Source of the DNA: Flavobacteriaceae bacterium GSB9
GTDB lineage: Bacteria > Bacteroidota > Bacteroidia > Flavobacteriales > Flavobacteriaceae
Assembly (NCBI GenBank): GCA_022749295.1
Contig: CP062007.1
Coordinates: 62,001 to 126,000, forward strand
Direction of reading: 5' to 3'
Length of the DNA stretch: 64,000 bases
The number at the start of each line of letters is the position of its first letter. Within the stretch, counting starts at the first letter, position 1. The notes below the pieces were generated by a model that saw only the letters and a list, made by a program, of their open reading frames with translations, searched no databases and had not been told where the DNA came from. Shown here piece by piece: positions 25,083 to 33,795 of this stretch. Both the position numbers and the translations under genes were made by a program.

Positions 25083-26447
25083 ATGTCAAATTCGTTAGTT
25101 GATAAATACAATGTGGCCGGTCCGCGTTATACGAGTTACCCAACGGTACCGTATTGGAATTCGGATACGTTTTCTTCTGAAAGTTGGGAGAGTTCGTTGG
25201 TTAAATCCTTCTGCGAGAGTAATGCAGAAGAGGGGATTAGCCTTTATATTCATTTGCCTTTTTGTGAAAGTTTGTGTACGTTTTGTGGTTGCAATAAACG
25301 TATTACCAAACAACATAGTGTAGAATCTCCGTACTTAGATGCAGTTTTGAAGGAATGGAAACTTTATCTAAAGCTGTTTGATAAAAGGCCAATTATTAAA
25401 GAAATGCACTTGGGAGGTGGAACCCCTACATTTTTTAGTCCTAGAAACCTTGAGCGGTTAATACGTAGTATTTTAAGTGAGGCTGAAATTGCGGAGAATA
25501 ATGAATTTAGTTTTGAGGGGCATCCCAATAACACCACAAAGACACACTTGCAAGTTTTGTATAATCTTGGATTTAGGCGGGTAAGCTATGGTGTGCAAGA
25601 TTACAATGAAACCGTTCAAAAGGCCATCCATAGAGTTCAGCCCTTTGAAAACGTAAAACGAGCAACAGAAGAAGCAAGAGCTGTTGGGTACACTTCAATA
25701 GGGCACGATATTATTTTTGGCCTACCGTTCCAAACACTTGAACATGTAAAAGAAACCATTTTAAAAACAAAAGAATTGCTTCCAGACCGTTTAGCCTTTT
25801 ACAGTTATGCTCATGTACCGTGGATAAAAGGAAATGGTCAGCGAGGGTTTAACGATGATGACTTGCCTTCTGCAGCACTTAAGCGACAACAATACGAATT
25901 AGGTAAAAACCTTTTGGCTAGAGTAGGTTACAGCGAAGTGGGGATGGATCATTTTGCTTTAAAAACAGATGGTTTATATAAAGCTAAGTTAAGTGGATAT
26001 TTGCACAGGAATTTTATGGGGTATACCGCATCAAAAACCCAGGCCATGATTGGGTTGGGGGTTTCGGCGATTAGTGATAGCTGGTATGGTTTTGCGCAAA
26101 ATGTAAAGACTATAGAGGAATATTACGATTCGTTGGGTAAAAATAAAATACCAGTGTATAGAGGGCATATTTTAAATGGGGAAGACTTGGTCATCCGAAG
26201 ACATATTCTTAACTTAATGTGTCATTTTAAAACATCGTGGCACGATAAAGCCATGTGGTTCGAAGAAATTCCAGATGTGCTTATAAAATTAAGAGAGATG
26301 GAAAAGGACGGATTGCTAAACATGAACAAAAATGGTATTGAAGTCACCCCTTTGGGGCAGCCGTTTATACGTAACGTTTGCATGGCTTTTGATGTGTTGC
26401 TGCAACGCAGGCAGCCAAACGCCCAGTTGTTTTCAATGACCGTGTAA
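25083..26447 (+). CDS. hemN: Oxygen-independent coproporphyrinogen III dehydrogenase
   Basis: A 454-residue radical-SAM enzyme that decarboxylates coproporphyrinogen III without oxygen, giving protoporphyrinogen IX for haem. The iron-sulfur motif CESLCTFCGC (CxxxCxxC) lies at about residues 59-68, preceded by ISLYIHLPF. GGGTPTF, FEGHPNNTT and GVQDYNETVQKAIHRVQPF are further family motifs, and the C-terminal HemN domain is complete. Its promoter carries an FNR-type site in class II position, fitting a role under low oxygen where haem is needed for the cbb3 oxidase. A universal stress gene follows 28 bp downstream. Confidence 0.96.
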   Translation: MSNSLVDKYNVAGPRYTSYPTVPYWNSDTFSSESWESSLVKSFCESNAEEGISLYIHLPFCESLCTFCGCNKRITKQHSVESPYLDAVLKEWKLYLKLFDKRPIIKEMHLGGGTPTFFSPRNLERLIRSILSEAEIAENNEFSFEGHPNNTTKTHLQVLYNLGFRRVSYGVQDYNETVQKAIHRVQPFENVKRATEEARAVGYTSIGHDIIFGLPFQTLEHVKETILKTKELLPDRLAFYSYAHVPWIKGNGQRGFNDDDLPSAALKRQQYELGKNLLARVGYSEVGMDHFALKTDGLYKAKLSGYLHRNFMGYTASKTQAMIGLGVSAISDSWYGFAQNVKTIEEYYDSLGKNKIPVYRGHILNGEDLVIRRHILNLMCHFKTSWHDKAMWFEEIPDVLIKLREMEKDGLLNMNKNGIEVTPLGQPFIRNVCMAFDVLLQRRQPNAQLFSMTV

Positions 26448-26475
26448 AAAAATGTTTCACTAAAACCAAAACATC

Positions 26476-27309
26476 ATGAAAACCATTATTGTACCTATAG
26501 ATTTTTCAGAACATTCAGAATATGCCTTAAAAACTGCAGCCAAGTTGGCCAAAAAATTCGATGCCGAAGTACTGGCTTTACACATGCTCGAAATGTCCGA
26601 TATAATGCTCTCGGCTTCCGACGGCATGCAAAATCAAAAAGCGATGTTTTTTTTGCAGTTGGCTGAAAAGAAATTTAAAGATTTTCTAAAAAAGGATTAT
26701 TTAAAAGATGTACGCATCAAACCTATAATAAAGCATTTTAAAGTGTTTAGCGAGGTTAATGATGTGGCCTTAAAAAATAATGCCGATCTTATCATTATGG
26801 GGTCTCAGGGGGCATCTGGTATTAAAGAGTTTTTTGTTGGCTCAAATACCGAGCGTGTTGTGAGACATGCCGAAATACCGGTGCTTGTTGTTAAGAATAG
26901 TGTGGCCGATATTAATTTTGATGAGGTGGTGTTTGCCTGCAATTTTGCCGAAGAAACCATAGAATCTTATTTAAGAGCATGCCGGTTTTTCCGAAAACTT
27001 AAATCTAAAGTGAATTTAGTTTATGTGAACTTGCCCAACGAAAGATTTAAAAGTTCAACTGAAATAGAAAAGTTGGTTGTTAACTTTTTTACGAAAGCAG
27101 AACGCAGTTTAGAAAAAATGAACGATGTTAATTATGTTTCAGATTATACTGTTGAAAGTGGAGTGTTGAGTTTTGCAAACAAAATTGGAGCCGATATTGT
27201 AGCCATATCCACCCATGGCAGAAAAGGTTTGGCACACTTTTTTGAAGGAAGCGTGAGCGAAGATGTGGCGAACCACGCAACATTGCCCGTTATGACATTT
27301 AAAATTTAG
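26476..27309 (+). CDS. Universal stress protein (tandem Usp domains)
   Basis: A 277-residue cytosolic protein with two UspA folds. The first spans residues 1-145 and contains IIVPIDFSEHSEYALKTAA and the nucleotide-binding loop GSQGASGIKEFFVGSNTERV. The second spans about 150-277 and contains ISTHGRKGLAHFFEGSVSED. The glycine-rich G-x2-G-x9-G(S/T) loops suggest ATP binding. It lies 28 bp after hemN in the same predicted FNR-controlled transcript. A second gene of the same type with the same promoter architecture lies at 43907. Low-oxygen induction of Usp proteins is known in other bacteria. Confidence 0.92.
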   Translation: MKTIIVPIDFSEHSEYALKTAAKLAKKFDAEVLALHMLEMSDIMLSASDGMQNQKAMFFLQLAEKKFKDFLKKDYLKDVRIKPIIKHFKVFSEVNDVALKNNADLIIMGSQGASGIKEFFVGSNTERVVRHAEIPVLVVKNSVADINFDEVVFACNFAEETIESYLRACRFFRKLKSKVNLVYVNLPNERFKSSTEIEKLVVNFFTKAERSLEKMNDVNYVSDYTVESGVLSFANKIGADIVAISTHGRKGLAHFFEGSVSEDVANHATLPVMTFKI

Positions 27310-27336
27310 TGGTTGATTATATATTTTGTTTTTGAG

Positions 27337-27375
27337 TGAAAAAGGGCTAAATAATTTTTTTAGCTCTTTTTTTAT
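27337..27375. terminator. Bidirectional terminator between usp and the outer-membrane factor
   Basis: AAAAAGGGCTAAA pairs with TTTAGCTCTTTTT (one mismatch) around a short loop. A- and T-rich flanks allow use in both directions. The right arm overlaps the stop codon of the convergent TolC-like gene. Confidence 0.6.
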
Positions 27376-28778
27376 AGGTTGTTGTCTAATTTTAAGATAG
27401 CCAAAACATTAAAAAGTCCAGCTTTTGTATTGAAAAAGTCGTTTTCTAAATTTATAGCTTTTAGCTTGGCATCAATAAGTTTAGATTCTCTGGAATTGAC
27501 CAAAAACATAGAGCTTTCCCCTAAAAAGAATTTGCGTTCTTCTGCCTTCAGCATGGTGTTGTAATCTTCAACCATAACCTGAATAAAATCACTTTGTGTT
27601 TTAAATGATTCTAGTTCTTGGTTAATGGCGTTAATTTTATTTTTTAGTGATACTTTAGTGGATTCAATTTCAAATTTAGTATCCTGTAATTTAATGTTCG
27701 CCAATTTTAAATCACCCCGTTCCTTTCGTAAGAACAAAGGGAAACTCACATTTAATCCGCTTTTATAAGCTGATGTGCTAAAGGAACGTGCAATTTCTGG
27801 TGTTTGGGAAAGAAAGTTGTACTGTAGGTCTACTTGCGGTAAAAGGTTGTTTCTTTTTAAGCGTTTTTCTAAGGTTAATTGCTGTAATTTATAATCTAGC
27901 GACAGAAGCTTTGGGTGGTTGTTTAAGCTCATGTTTTCTATGTCTAATTCCGATGTGTTTAGAACAATATCTATCGATTGTGCAGTTGTTACATCAGGAA
28001 TAACGTTTTCTTTAATTTCGATGGGCGTGTTTTCGTTAAGCCATAAATAATTAGAAAGTTCCAGTGATGATTTGATGAATTTTATTCTGGATTTTTCAAA
28101 GTTTAACTTCCTGTTGTTTAATGCAATTCGGGCCTCAAGGGTGTCTATGGCCGGTACTTCTCCAACTTCATGGCTTTTTTTAATACCGTTAAAACGTATT
28201 TGGGCATTGCTTAAAAAATCTTCGTAAACCCGTTTTTCATTATAGATTTTTAGCCAATTGCAATAGGTTGTTGTGGCTTCGTACAAAATCTGGTTGACTA
28301 ATAATTGGCGGTCTGCTCTGGCTTGTTTGGTATAGAGTTTAGATTGCTTGAGCATGGCCATACGTTTATTGGAAAGCAATCCTCGAGCCAATGAAACCGA
28401 TACACCAACACTATACAATCCGTTGTCGGGTAGTGTTGATTCTGGGTTTAAGTAATAGCCCGTGTTTTCCTCAAAATTTCCCTTTAACTCAACGCCATAC
28501 CAAGTAGGGATTTTAAAGGTAGCATTAAGTTTGTCGTAATATTCTGTGCCTTTAAAAGTTTTTCTGCCATAATCGACCTCTAATTTGGGGTCGAAAGCAC
28601 CGCGTGCCTTTAGTAATTTTGCTTCACTTTCGGTAATTACTAAATTGGCCTGTTTTACGATAGGGTGATAGGCCTTTACGTAGCCAAGGTATTCCGATAA
28701 GCTTATTATCGTAATGTTGTCTTGTGCATGTAAGGCAAAGCCAAAAAGAAGGGTTATTTTCAAAAAAAGAATTCTCAT
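27372..28778 (-). CDS. TolC-family outer membrane efflux protein
   Basis: A 468-residue outer-membrane factor with a signal peptide (ILFLKITLLFGFALHAQ). Two repeats of long alpha-helical hairpins are separated by short beta segments, as in TolC: residues about 45-230 and about 250-460, each with Asn/Leu-rich coiled-coil helices such as NNRKLNFEKSRIKFIKSSLELSN. It would form the trimeric exit duct of a tripartite exporter. Its start overlaps the stop of the HlyD-like gene by 4 bp, and it is the last gene of the tetR-ABC-hlyD-tolC operon. Confidence 0.92.
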   Translation of the reverse strand: MRILFLKITLLFGFALHAQDNITIISLSEYLGYVKAYHPIVKQANLVITESEAKLLKARGAFDPKLEVDYGRKTFKGTEYYDKLNATFKIPTWYGVELKGNFEENTGYYLNPESTLPDNGLYSVGVSVSLARGLLSNKRMAMLKQSKLYTKQARADRQLLVNQILYEATTTYCNWLKIYNEKRVYEDFLSNAQIRFNGIKKSHEVGEVPAIDTLEARIALNNRKLNFEKSRIKFIKSSLELSNYLWLNENTPIEIKENVIPDVTTAQSIDIVLNTSELDIENMSLNNHPKLLSLDYKLQQLTLEKRLKRNNLLPQVDLQYNFLSQTPEIARSFSTSAYKSGLNVSFPLFLRKERGDLKLANIKLQDTKFEIESTKVSLKNKINAINQELESFKTQSDFIQVMVEDYNTMLKAEERKFFLGESSMFLVNSRESKLIDAKLKAINLENDFFNTKAGLFNVLAILKLDNNL

Positions 28779-30124
28779 TTTTTCGAGGTTTTATTGTTGG
28801 TTTGGGGCTGATAATAGTTTGGAGGGAAACTGTTTATTTGTCGCCATATTTCAAACCAAATGGGCACATCTTCCAAAAGAGCAATGGTACGTGCGCCAGA
28901 ACCAACACGTATTGCTTCTGGCCATTTATAGTCGGTTTCGTCAGGAGCAAGTAAAACTCTATATTTTCCATTGGGACTAATGAAATTTTCGATTGCAACT
29001 ATTTTAGCACCATAAGTTCCGTAACTGGCATTGGGCCAACCGCTAAAAACAATGGCAGGCCATCCGTCAAACTGTACACGTACTTTTTCTCCAATATGCA
29101 AAAGGGGTAAGTCGATGGGGCGTACATAAGTCTCTACGGCTAAATCGTAGTTTTGTGGCATGATGCCAACAAGTTTTTCGCCTTCCTTAAAAGTAACGCC
29201 AACACCGCCCATAAGGGCTTTATTGATATAACCGTTTTGGGGCGCTGTTACATAAAGCAGACTGTTTCTAACTCTATAATTGGAGTAAGCATTTTCAAGT
29301 TTTGTTACCTGGGCTTTGGTATCGAACTCGCCCGATTGCGCTGTAAACATGTCGCTCTGTGCTTTCGCTATTTTGTCGGCATATGCTTGGTTAATTCTGG
29401 AAAGTTCAATTTGTGCATTAAGAACTTCGTTTTTAGTTGCTAAAAACTTGTTTTCTTGCGATACGAGTTTGGCCTGTGTTTCCTGAAGTTTTAATCGTTT
29501 GTCTTCTACATCCCTAACTGCTTTAAGTCCTTCTTGCTGAAGCGTTTCAATACGATTAAATTGTTTTTGAGCTATTATCAGGTTGGTTTTGGCAGCCTCT
29601 AAGTCAATGCTGTCGCTTTGAACTTTAAGTTTGGCCTGTTGCAGTTTGTTCTTGGTTTGTTTTAGTTTTAATTGTTGTTCGTTTTGCAAGGCAGCAATTT
29701 GCCTGTTTAAGGCTTTAGCTTTGTCTTGGTAGGCGTTTGCCGAAGAAGTTTTCGCTTGTATTTGTTGATTGGTTCGTTCAACCAACTGGTCATCAAAATA
29801 TTCACTTTTTATTTCTGAAATTCTTAAAATGGTATCACCCTTTTTTACAAAGTCGCCTTCTTGTACAAACCATTCCTCTATTCTGCCAGGAATTTGCGAT
29901 TGTATGGTTTGAGGGCGTTGGCTAGGTTTTAAGGTGGTAACCATACCATTTCCAGTAATGTTCTGTGTCCATGGAAGAAATAAAACGATAAGCCCTATAA
30001 TGGCAGCCGCTAGCAAAAATCTGTTGAAGTATTTGTAGTACGATTTGTCTAGTATGTTTTTACCCGACTCAAATTTAGTAAGGTCAACTTTTTTGTTCAG
30101 TTGGTTGTGGGATATATTAAGCAT
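28775..30124 (-). CDS. HlyD-family membrane fusion (periplasmic adaptor) protein
   Basis: A 449-residue adaptor linking an inner-membrane ABC exporter to TolC. There is one N-terminal membrane anchor (FLLAAAIIGLIVLFLPW, about residues 32-50). A biotinyl-lipoyl half follows with QSQIPGRIEEWFVQEGDFVKKGDTILRI, then long coiled-coil helices (about 120-285, Gln/Lys-rich). The second lipoyl half and beta barrel are present, with VTAPQNGYINKALMGGVG. The start lies 2 bp after the ABC gene and the end overlaps the TolC-like gene. Substrate unknown. Confidence 0.93.
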   Translation of the reverse strand: MLNISHNQLNKKVDLTKFESGKNILDKSYYKYFNRFLLAAAIIGLIVLFLPWTQNITGNGMVTTLKPSQRPQTIQSQIPGRIEEWFVQEGDFVKKGDTILRISEIKSEYFDDQLVERTNQQIQAKTSSANAYQDKAKALNRQIAALQNEQQLKLKQTKNKLQQAKLKVQSDSIDLEAAKTNLIIAQKQFNRIETLQQEGLKAVRDVEDKRLKLQETQAKLVSQENKFLATKNEVLNAQIELSRINQAYADKIAKAQSDMFTAQSGEFDTKAQVTKLENAYSNYRVRNSLLYVTAPQNGYINKALMGGVGVTFKEGEKLVGIMPQNYDLAVETYVRPIDLPLLHIGEKVRVQFDGWPAIVFSGWPNASYGTYGAKIVAIENFISPNGKYRVLLAPDETDYKWPEAIRVGSGARTIALLEDVPIWFEIWRQINSFPPNYYQPQTNNKTSKK

Positions 30125-30126
30125 GG

Positions 30127-31794
30127 TTAACTACGTTTAAATTTTATGGTACCTCGATCTAAATTAATCAGCTCGTTACATTTGTCTATCCATGCATCGT
30201 TGCTGCTAACCACGATAAGGCCCCATGGTCTGTCTTTGTGCGTTAAATAATCTATAATGGTGTTCGTTTCGGCTTGATTGAACCTGTCTAACGCATCTTC
30301 CAGAATGAGCAATTTTGGGTTTTTAAGTATCGCACGGGCTAAAACGAGTTTTTTGGATATGGTGAACGAAAGTTGCTTGCCATCAGGGTAAAGTACGGTA
30401 TTTAACCCTTTTAGTTGGTCTTTGATGAATGGCTTTAGTCCAACAATATCTAGAGTTTCGTAAATTTTCTCATCGCTTATTTCAGGGTTTCCAAACGTGA
30501 GGTTTTCTCTTATTGTCCCTTCAAAAGGTGTTTCGTCGGATAGGGAAAGTCCCAATTGCGACCTGTAAAAATTTAAATGCAAACTGTCAATCAACATATC
30601 GTTTATGTAAATATGTCCTGAGGTCGATTTCATAACACCAGCAATTAACTGAAGTAATGTAGATTTACCTGCACCGCTTTCCCCTTGAATTAAAATTCGA
30701 CTTTTAGCATTGATTTTAAACGAAATATCTTTTAGAATAGGTTTTTCCCTATTGGAGACTTTATAGGAAACTTGGTCTAGTTCAACAGCAATATCTTTTG
30801 CGAAATTGGGGCTTTCGCCATTTTGACTTTCAAGCTCCTTGTCAACAATCTGACCTATTTTTTCTAAAGATGTCAAAGTATCATAGAAAGGTTCCAGACC
30901 TAAAATTAATTTTTCAACTGAAGCAATTATCAATAGAATAATGATTTCTGCAGCAACAAACTGCCCAATGTTCATTTCTTGGTTTAAAACCAAAGCGCCA
31001 CCTATTAACAATAAACTGGCCGTTACAACCACTTTAAAACTTATCATTTGAATGAATTGCAGCATAAGAATCTTAAAATGGCTTTCGCGTGATTTTAAAT
31101 AATCGTTTACTAAAGCATCATTCTTCTTGAGTCCTAAATTGGTACTTCCAGATAGTTTAAAACTGATTACCGTTCGCGCAATTTCTTGTATCCAATGGGC
31201 AACTTTGTATTTATTTTTAGATTCTTTAAGGCTGGTTTCAAGACCTTTTTGAGCCGTAAATTTAAAAACTACAAAAATGAGCCCTAAGAGTAGTATGCCG
31301 AATATTATAAAAAACGGATGGTAAAATGATAATAGAATAAGAGCGAAAACAATTTGCAAAACAGCTGTTGGTACATCAATTAATATTTTAGACAAACTTT
31401 TTTGAATGGTTAGCGTATCAAAAAACCTGTTGGCGAGTTCTGGCGGATAGTAATTTCTTAGTTCGGCCATTTTTATTTTAGGAAAGCGATAAGCCAGTTC
31501 GAACGACGAACGCGTAAAAATACGCTGCTGTATGGTTTCGATAATGCGTAGTTGCATTAACTGTAAGGCCCCAGAAAATGCCACGCCAAGGGTTACTATA
31601 ATTACCAGTATTATCCAAGAGGTGGAAATTTGTGCGCCTTGAATTAGGTTGATAATAGCCTGAATACCAAGTGGTAACGATAGGGCAACTATACCGCCGA
31701 AAACTGCATAATAAAAAATTTGACGGATGTCGCGTTTCTCTAGTTGGAGTAATCCAATTAAGCGTCTCCAAGGTGTCATGTTGGAATGTTCCAT
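30127..31794 (-). CDS. ABC exporter (type I secretion-like) with degenerate ATPase motifs
   Basis: A 555-residue half transporter. Residues about 20-310 are the exporter membrane domain with five to six helices; the NBD starts near residue 340. Walker A (IQGESGAGKSTLL) is intact, but the other motifs deviate. The signature is LSFTI instead of LSGGQ. Walker B reads LLILEDALDRF, with Glu-Asp where Asp-Glu is expected. The Q-loop glutamine is replaced (LSLSDETPF), and the switch histidine region reads VVSSNDAW. It may bind ATP but hydrolyse poorly, or represent a lineage-specific variant. It is operonic with TetR, HlyD and TolC genes (gaps of 2 bp). The substrate is unknown and no secreted toxin gene is adjacent. 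Confidence 0.88.
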   Translation of the reverse strand: MEHSNMTPWRRLIGLLQLEKRDIRQIFYYAVFGGIVALSLPLGIQAIINLIQGAQISTSWIILVIIVTLGVAFSGALQLMQLRIIETIQQRIFTRSSFELAYRFPKIKMAELRNYYPPELANRFFDTLTIQKSLSKILIDVPTAVLQIVFALILLSFYHPFFIIFGILLLGLIFVVFKFTAQKGLETSLKESKNKYKVAHWIQEIARTVISFKLSGSTNLGLKKNDALVNDYLKSRESHFKILMLQFIQMISFKVVVTASLLLIGGALVLNQEMNIGQFVAAEIIILLIIASVEKLILGLEPFYDTLTSLEKIGQIVDKELESQNGESPNFAKDIAVELDQVSYKVSNREKPILKDISFKINAKSRILIQGESGAGKSTLLQLIAGVMKSTSGHIYINDMLIDSLHLNFYRSQLGLSLSDETPFEGTIRENLTFGNPEISDEKIYETLDIVGLKPFIKDQLKGLNTVLYPDGKQLSFTISKKLVLARAILKNPKLLILEDALDRFNQAETNTIIDYLTHKDRPWGLIVVSSNDAWIDKCNELINLDRGTIKFKRS

Positions 31795-31796
31795 AG

Positions 31797-32468
31797 TTAA
31801 GATTTCACGGTTTTAAGTACGAGATTTTTGTAAAATTCAGTTGGGGTTAAGCCCGACTTGCAGTCGGTAATAGATACAAAGTGGTCTTTTAAAAAATGCT
31901 GATGCAAACTGCCTTCTAAAATGGTGCTGGCCATACTCAACGGGAATTTGTAATTAGGGTTGTTTTCTAAAATCATTTCGCTAATTCGATGTACAAGGCG
32001 TTTGTAAACCACAAAATACCCATCTTTATTCTCTTGATCTACTTCTTTGGTTAAAAAAGATTTAGAGTTTTCGTTTACTATAATTCGGTTTAAAAGCACT
32101 TCGTTAATATGGGAGTAATTGGAATCTTCCTTTACACTTCGGGTAACAACATCTATAGCTTTTTCTAATTTTTCTTCAGGCTTTAAGCTGTACGTTTCAA
32201 AAACTAATTGGTACTCTATCCACGCCCAGTACCAAGAGGATAGATATAAAAGTAGCTTGTGCTTGCTTTCAAAATAACGGTAAATTGAGCTTTCGTTAGA
32301 TCCTATTGCTGCGCCAAGTTTTTTGAATGTAAAACTATCAAAACCAAGTTGGTCTATTAAAAGGATACCATGCTCTACGATGCGTTTTCCTAAATCTGAA
32401 GATTCTGGGTCTTTTACATAGATTTTTTCAGGAACCGAAATCTTTAAATTAGAGAGTAAGTTTTTCAT
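31797..32468 (-). CDS. TetR-family transcriptional regulator
   Basis: A 223-residue regulator. The TetR helix-turn-helix is near residues 25-75: RIVEHGILLIDQLGFDSFTFKKLG followed by SNESSIYRYFESKHKLLLYL. The C-terminal ligand-binding domain is all-alpha and not further assignable. It begins the exporter operon, 2 bp before the ABC gene, and most likely represses it in response to the exported compound. A region of about 125 bp separates it from the preceding gene; I found no clear operator palindrome at its own promoter. Confidence 0.9.
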   Translation of the reverse strand: MKNLLSNLKISVPEKIYVKDPESSDLGKRIVEHGILLIDQLGFDSFTFKKLGAAIGSNESSIYRYFESKHKLLLYLSSWYWAWIEYQLVFETYSLKPEEKLEKAIDVVTRSVKEDSNYSHINEVLLNRIIVNENSKSFLTKEVDQENKDGYFVVYKRLVHRISEMILENNPNYKFPLSMASTILEGSLHQHFLKDHFVSITDCKSGLTPTEFYKNLVLKTVKS

Positions 32469-32595
32469 TATTAAAAAATATACTCACAAATATAATAGTA
32501 ATACTATTAAAATAAAATGTAAAACTATCAATTTTACTGATGCACGATCATAAAATCTTATATCATGGTAAAATTAATTAGGTTTTGAAGCAGAT

Positions 32596-33297
32596 TTAGT
32601 GACAGTTCATTGTATTAATGACCATATCTTGCATGGGGGCAGGAGAGAGGTAAGGTATGCCTAAGCCTAAACCACGCAGAATAAATAATGCGCCAATAAA
32701 AACAACAAAAACAGGGATGGCTTTTTGAATACGCTTTCTGGCAGTGCCCTTTAAAAATTGACTGAAATAAATAGCAGATGTCATCAAAGGAATAGTTCCT
32801 AACCCAAAAGCAGCCATATATAAGCTGCCGTTTATGGCATTGCCACTAGCAATAGCGGCAAAAACTGACATGTAAACCAATCCGCAAGGTAAAAATCCGT
32901 TTAAAAAGCCAATAGTTAAAAAGGTATCGGTTCTTTTGCTTTTTAGGGCTTGCCCTAAAGAAGATTTTACTTTACCAATTAGTCTGTAAATTGGTTTGGA
33001 AACATTGTATTTGTTGAGCCATTTTTGAGGAATTAAAACGACCAAAATCATTATAATACCTATAAATATGGATAGCTGTTGCTGAAATCCAAAAATATAC
33101 AGACTTTTACCGATGAGGCCAAAAATTAAGCCGATTATGCTGTAAGAAAGCAATCTACCAATATGGTAAACGGTAATTTGCCAGATTTTTTTAATGGTAT
33201 TGCTTCGGTCTACGGGTAGCATAAATGCAATAGGGCCGCACATTCCCGCGCAGTGGAAACTGCCCAAAAGCCCTAAAACCAATGCCGAAATTAACAT
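32596..33297 (-). CDS. Sulfite exporter TauE/SafE-family (DsbD-like) protein of the cco locus
   Basis: A 233-residue membrane protein with about six helices. The first carries LGSFHCAGMCGPIAFMLP. The HCxGMCGP motif is typical of the small DsbD-like/TauE proteins that sit at the end of cbb3 oxidase operons in Bacteroidota and epsilonproteobacteria. Paired cysteines at the membrane suggest electron or copper handling during oxidase assembly, although the annotated name implies sulfite export. It is the last gene of the cco unit, 1 bp after ccoH, and no terminator was identified. Confidence 0.85.
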   Translation of the reverse strand: MLISALVLGLLGSFHCAGMCGPIAFMLPVDRSNTIKKIWQITVYHIGRLLSYSIIGLIFGLIGKSLYIFGFQQQLSIFIGIIMILVVLIPQKWLNKYNVSKPIYRLIGKVKSSLGQALKSKRTDTFLTIGFLNGFLPCGLVYMSVFAAIASGNAINGSLYMAAFGLGTIPLMTSAIYFSQFLKGTARKRIQKAIPVFVVFIGALFILRGLGLGIPYLSPAPMQDMVINTMNCH

Positions 33298-33298
33298 A

Positions 33299-33745
33299 TC
33301 AATAGTTTATTGTTTCTTTGTATAAATAGGCGTTGCCCTTGTATTGCCAATCTATTTTAATGTTCCAACGGCCATCTACCAAACGTTTGTCAGGTATGAG
33401 CAAATATGGTTTGGACAATGAAATGTCGGTTTCAAAGTCCAGTTGTTTGTTAGATGGCCTATATAGGAACATTTTTCCTGTAATTTCTTTATGATCAATC
33501 TTACTGGGGAAGTAAATAACCAACCCTTCGGTTACATGCTTGTATGTTATATTTTCACTAAGTTTATTAGCGTTTTGTAGTTTGTTAATGTCCTTTTGAT
33601 AGTTCAGTTCTTCGGCATAGTAATCTTCGGTCACTAAATCGTGGTCGTACTTGCTGTTTACGTTCATTGTAATAATAAAGTACATAATGAAGCTTATAAA
33701 GCCTACAAAAGCAATTACAATTCCCGTTCCCCAATTTATTTTCAT
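33299..33745 (-). CDS. ccoH: cbb3 oxidase assembly protein CcoH/FixH
   Basis: A 148-residue FixH-type protein. The N-terminus has one membrane helix (GIVIAFVGFISFIMYFIITM), followed directly by the conserved motif YDHDLVTEDYYAEELNYQ. The remainder is a periplasmic beta domain. FixH/CcoH stabilises the cbb3 complex during assembly. It lies between ccoG (50-bp gap) and the TauE-like gene. Confidence 0.92.
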   Translation of the reverse strand: MKINWGTGIVIAFVGFISFIMYFIITMNVNSKYDHDLVTEDYYAEELNYQKDINKLQNANKLSENITYKHVTEGLVIYFPSKIDHKEITGKMFLYRPSNKQLDFETDISLSKPYLLIPDKRLVDGRWNIKIDWQYKGNAYLYKETINY

Positions 33746-33795
33746 AATCTTGTTACCTGTTTAACCAGGGTTTTTTAATTCTTGATTTCTTATTT

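Noticed and set aside
31478-31771. 97-codon minus-strand ORF inside the ABC exporter gene
   Set aside because: A frame-shadow of the membrane domain; the main frame is intact and family-typical.
32533-32552. TGATGCACGATCA, similar to the FNR-type palindrome
   Set aside because: The spacer is 5 nt instead of 4 and no -7 box lies at 29.5 nt; it sits between the end of the cco unit and the tetR promoter.
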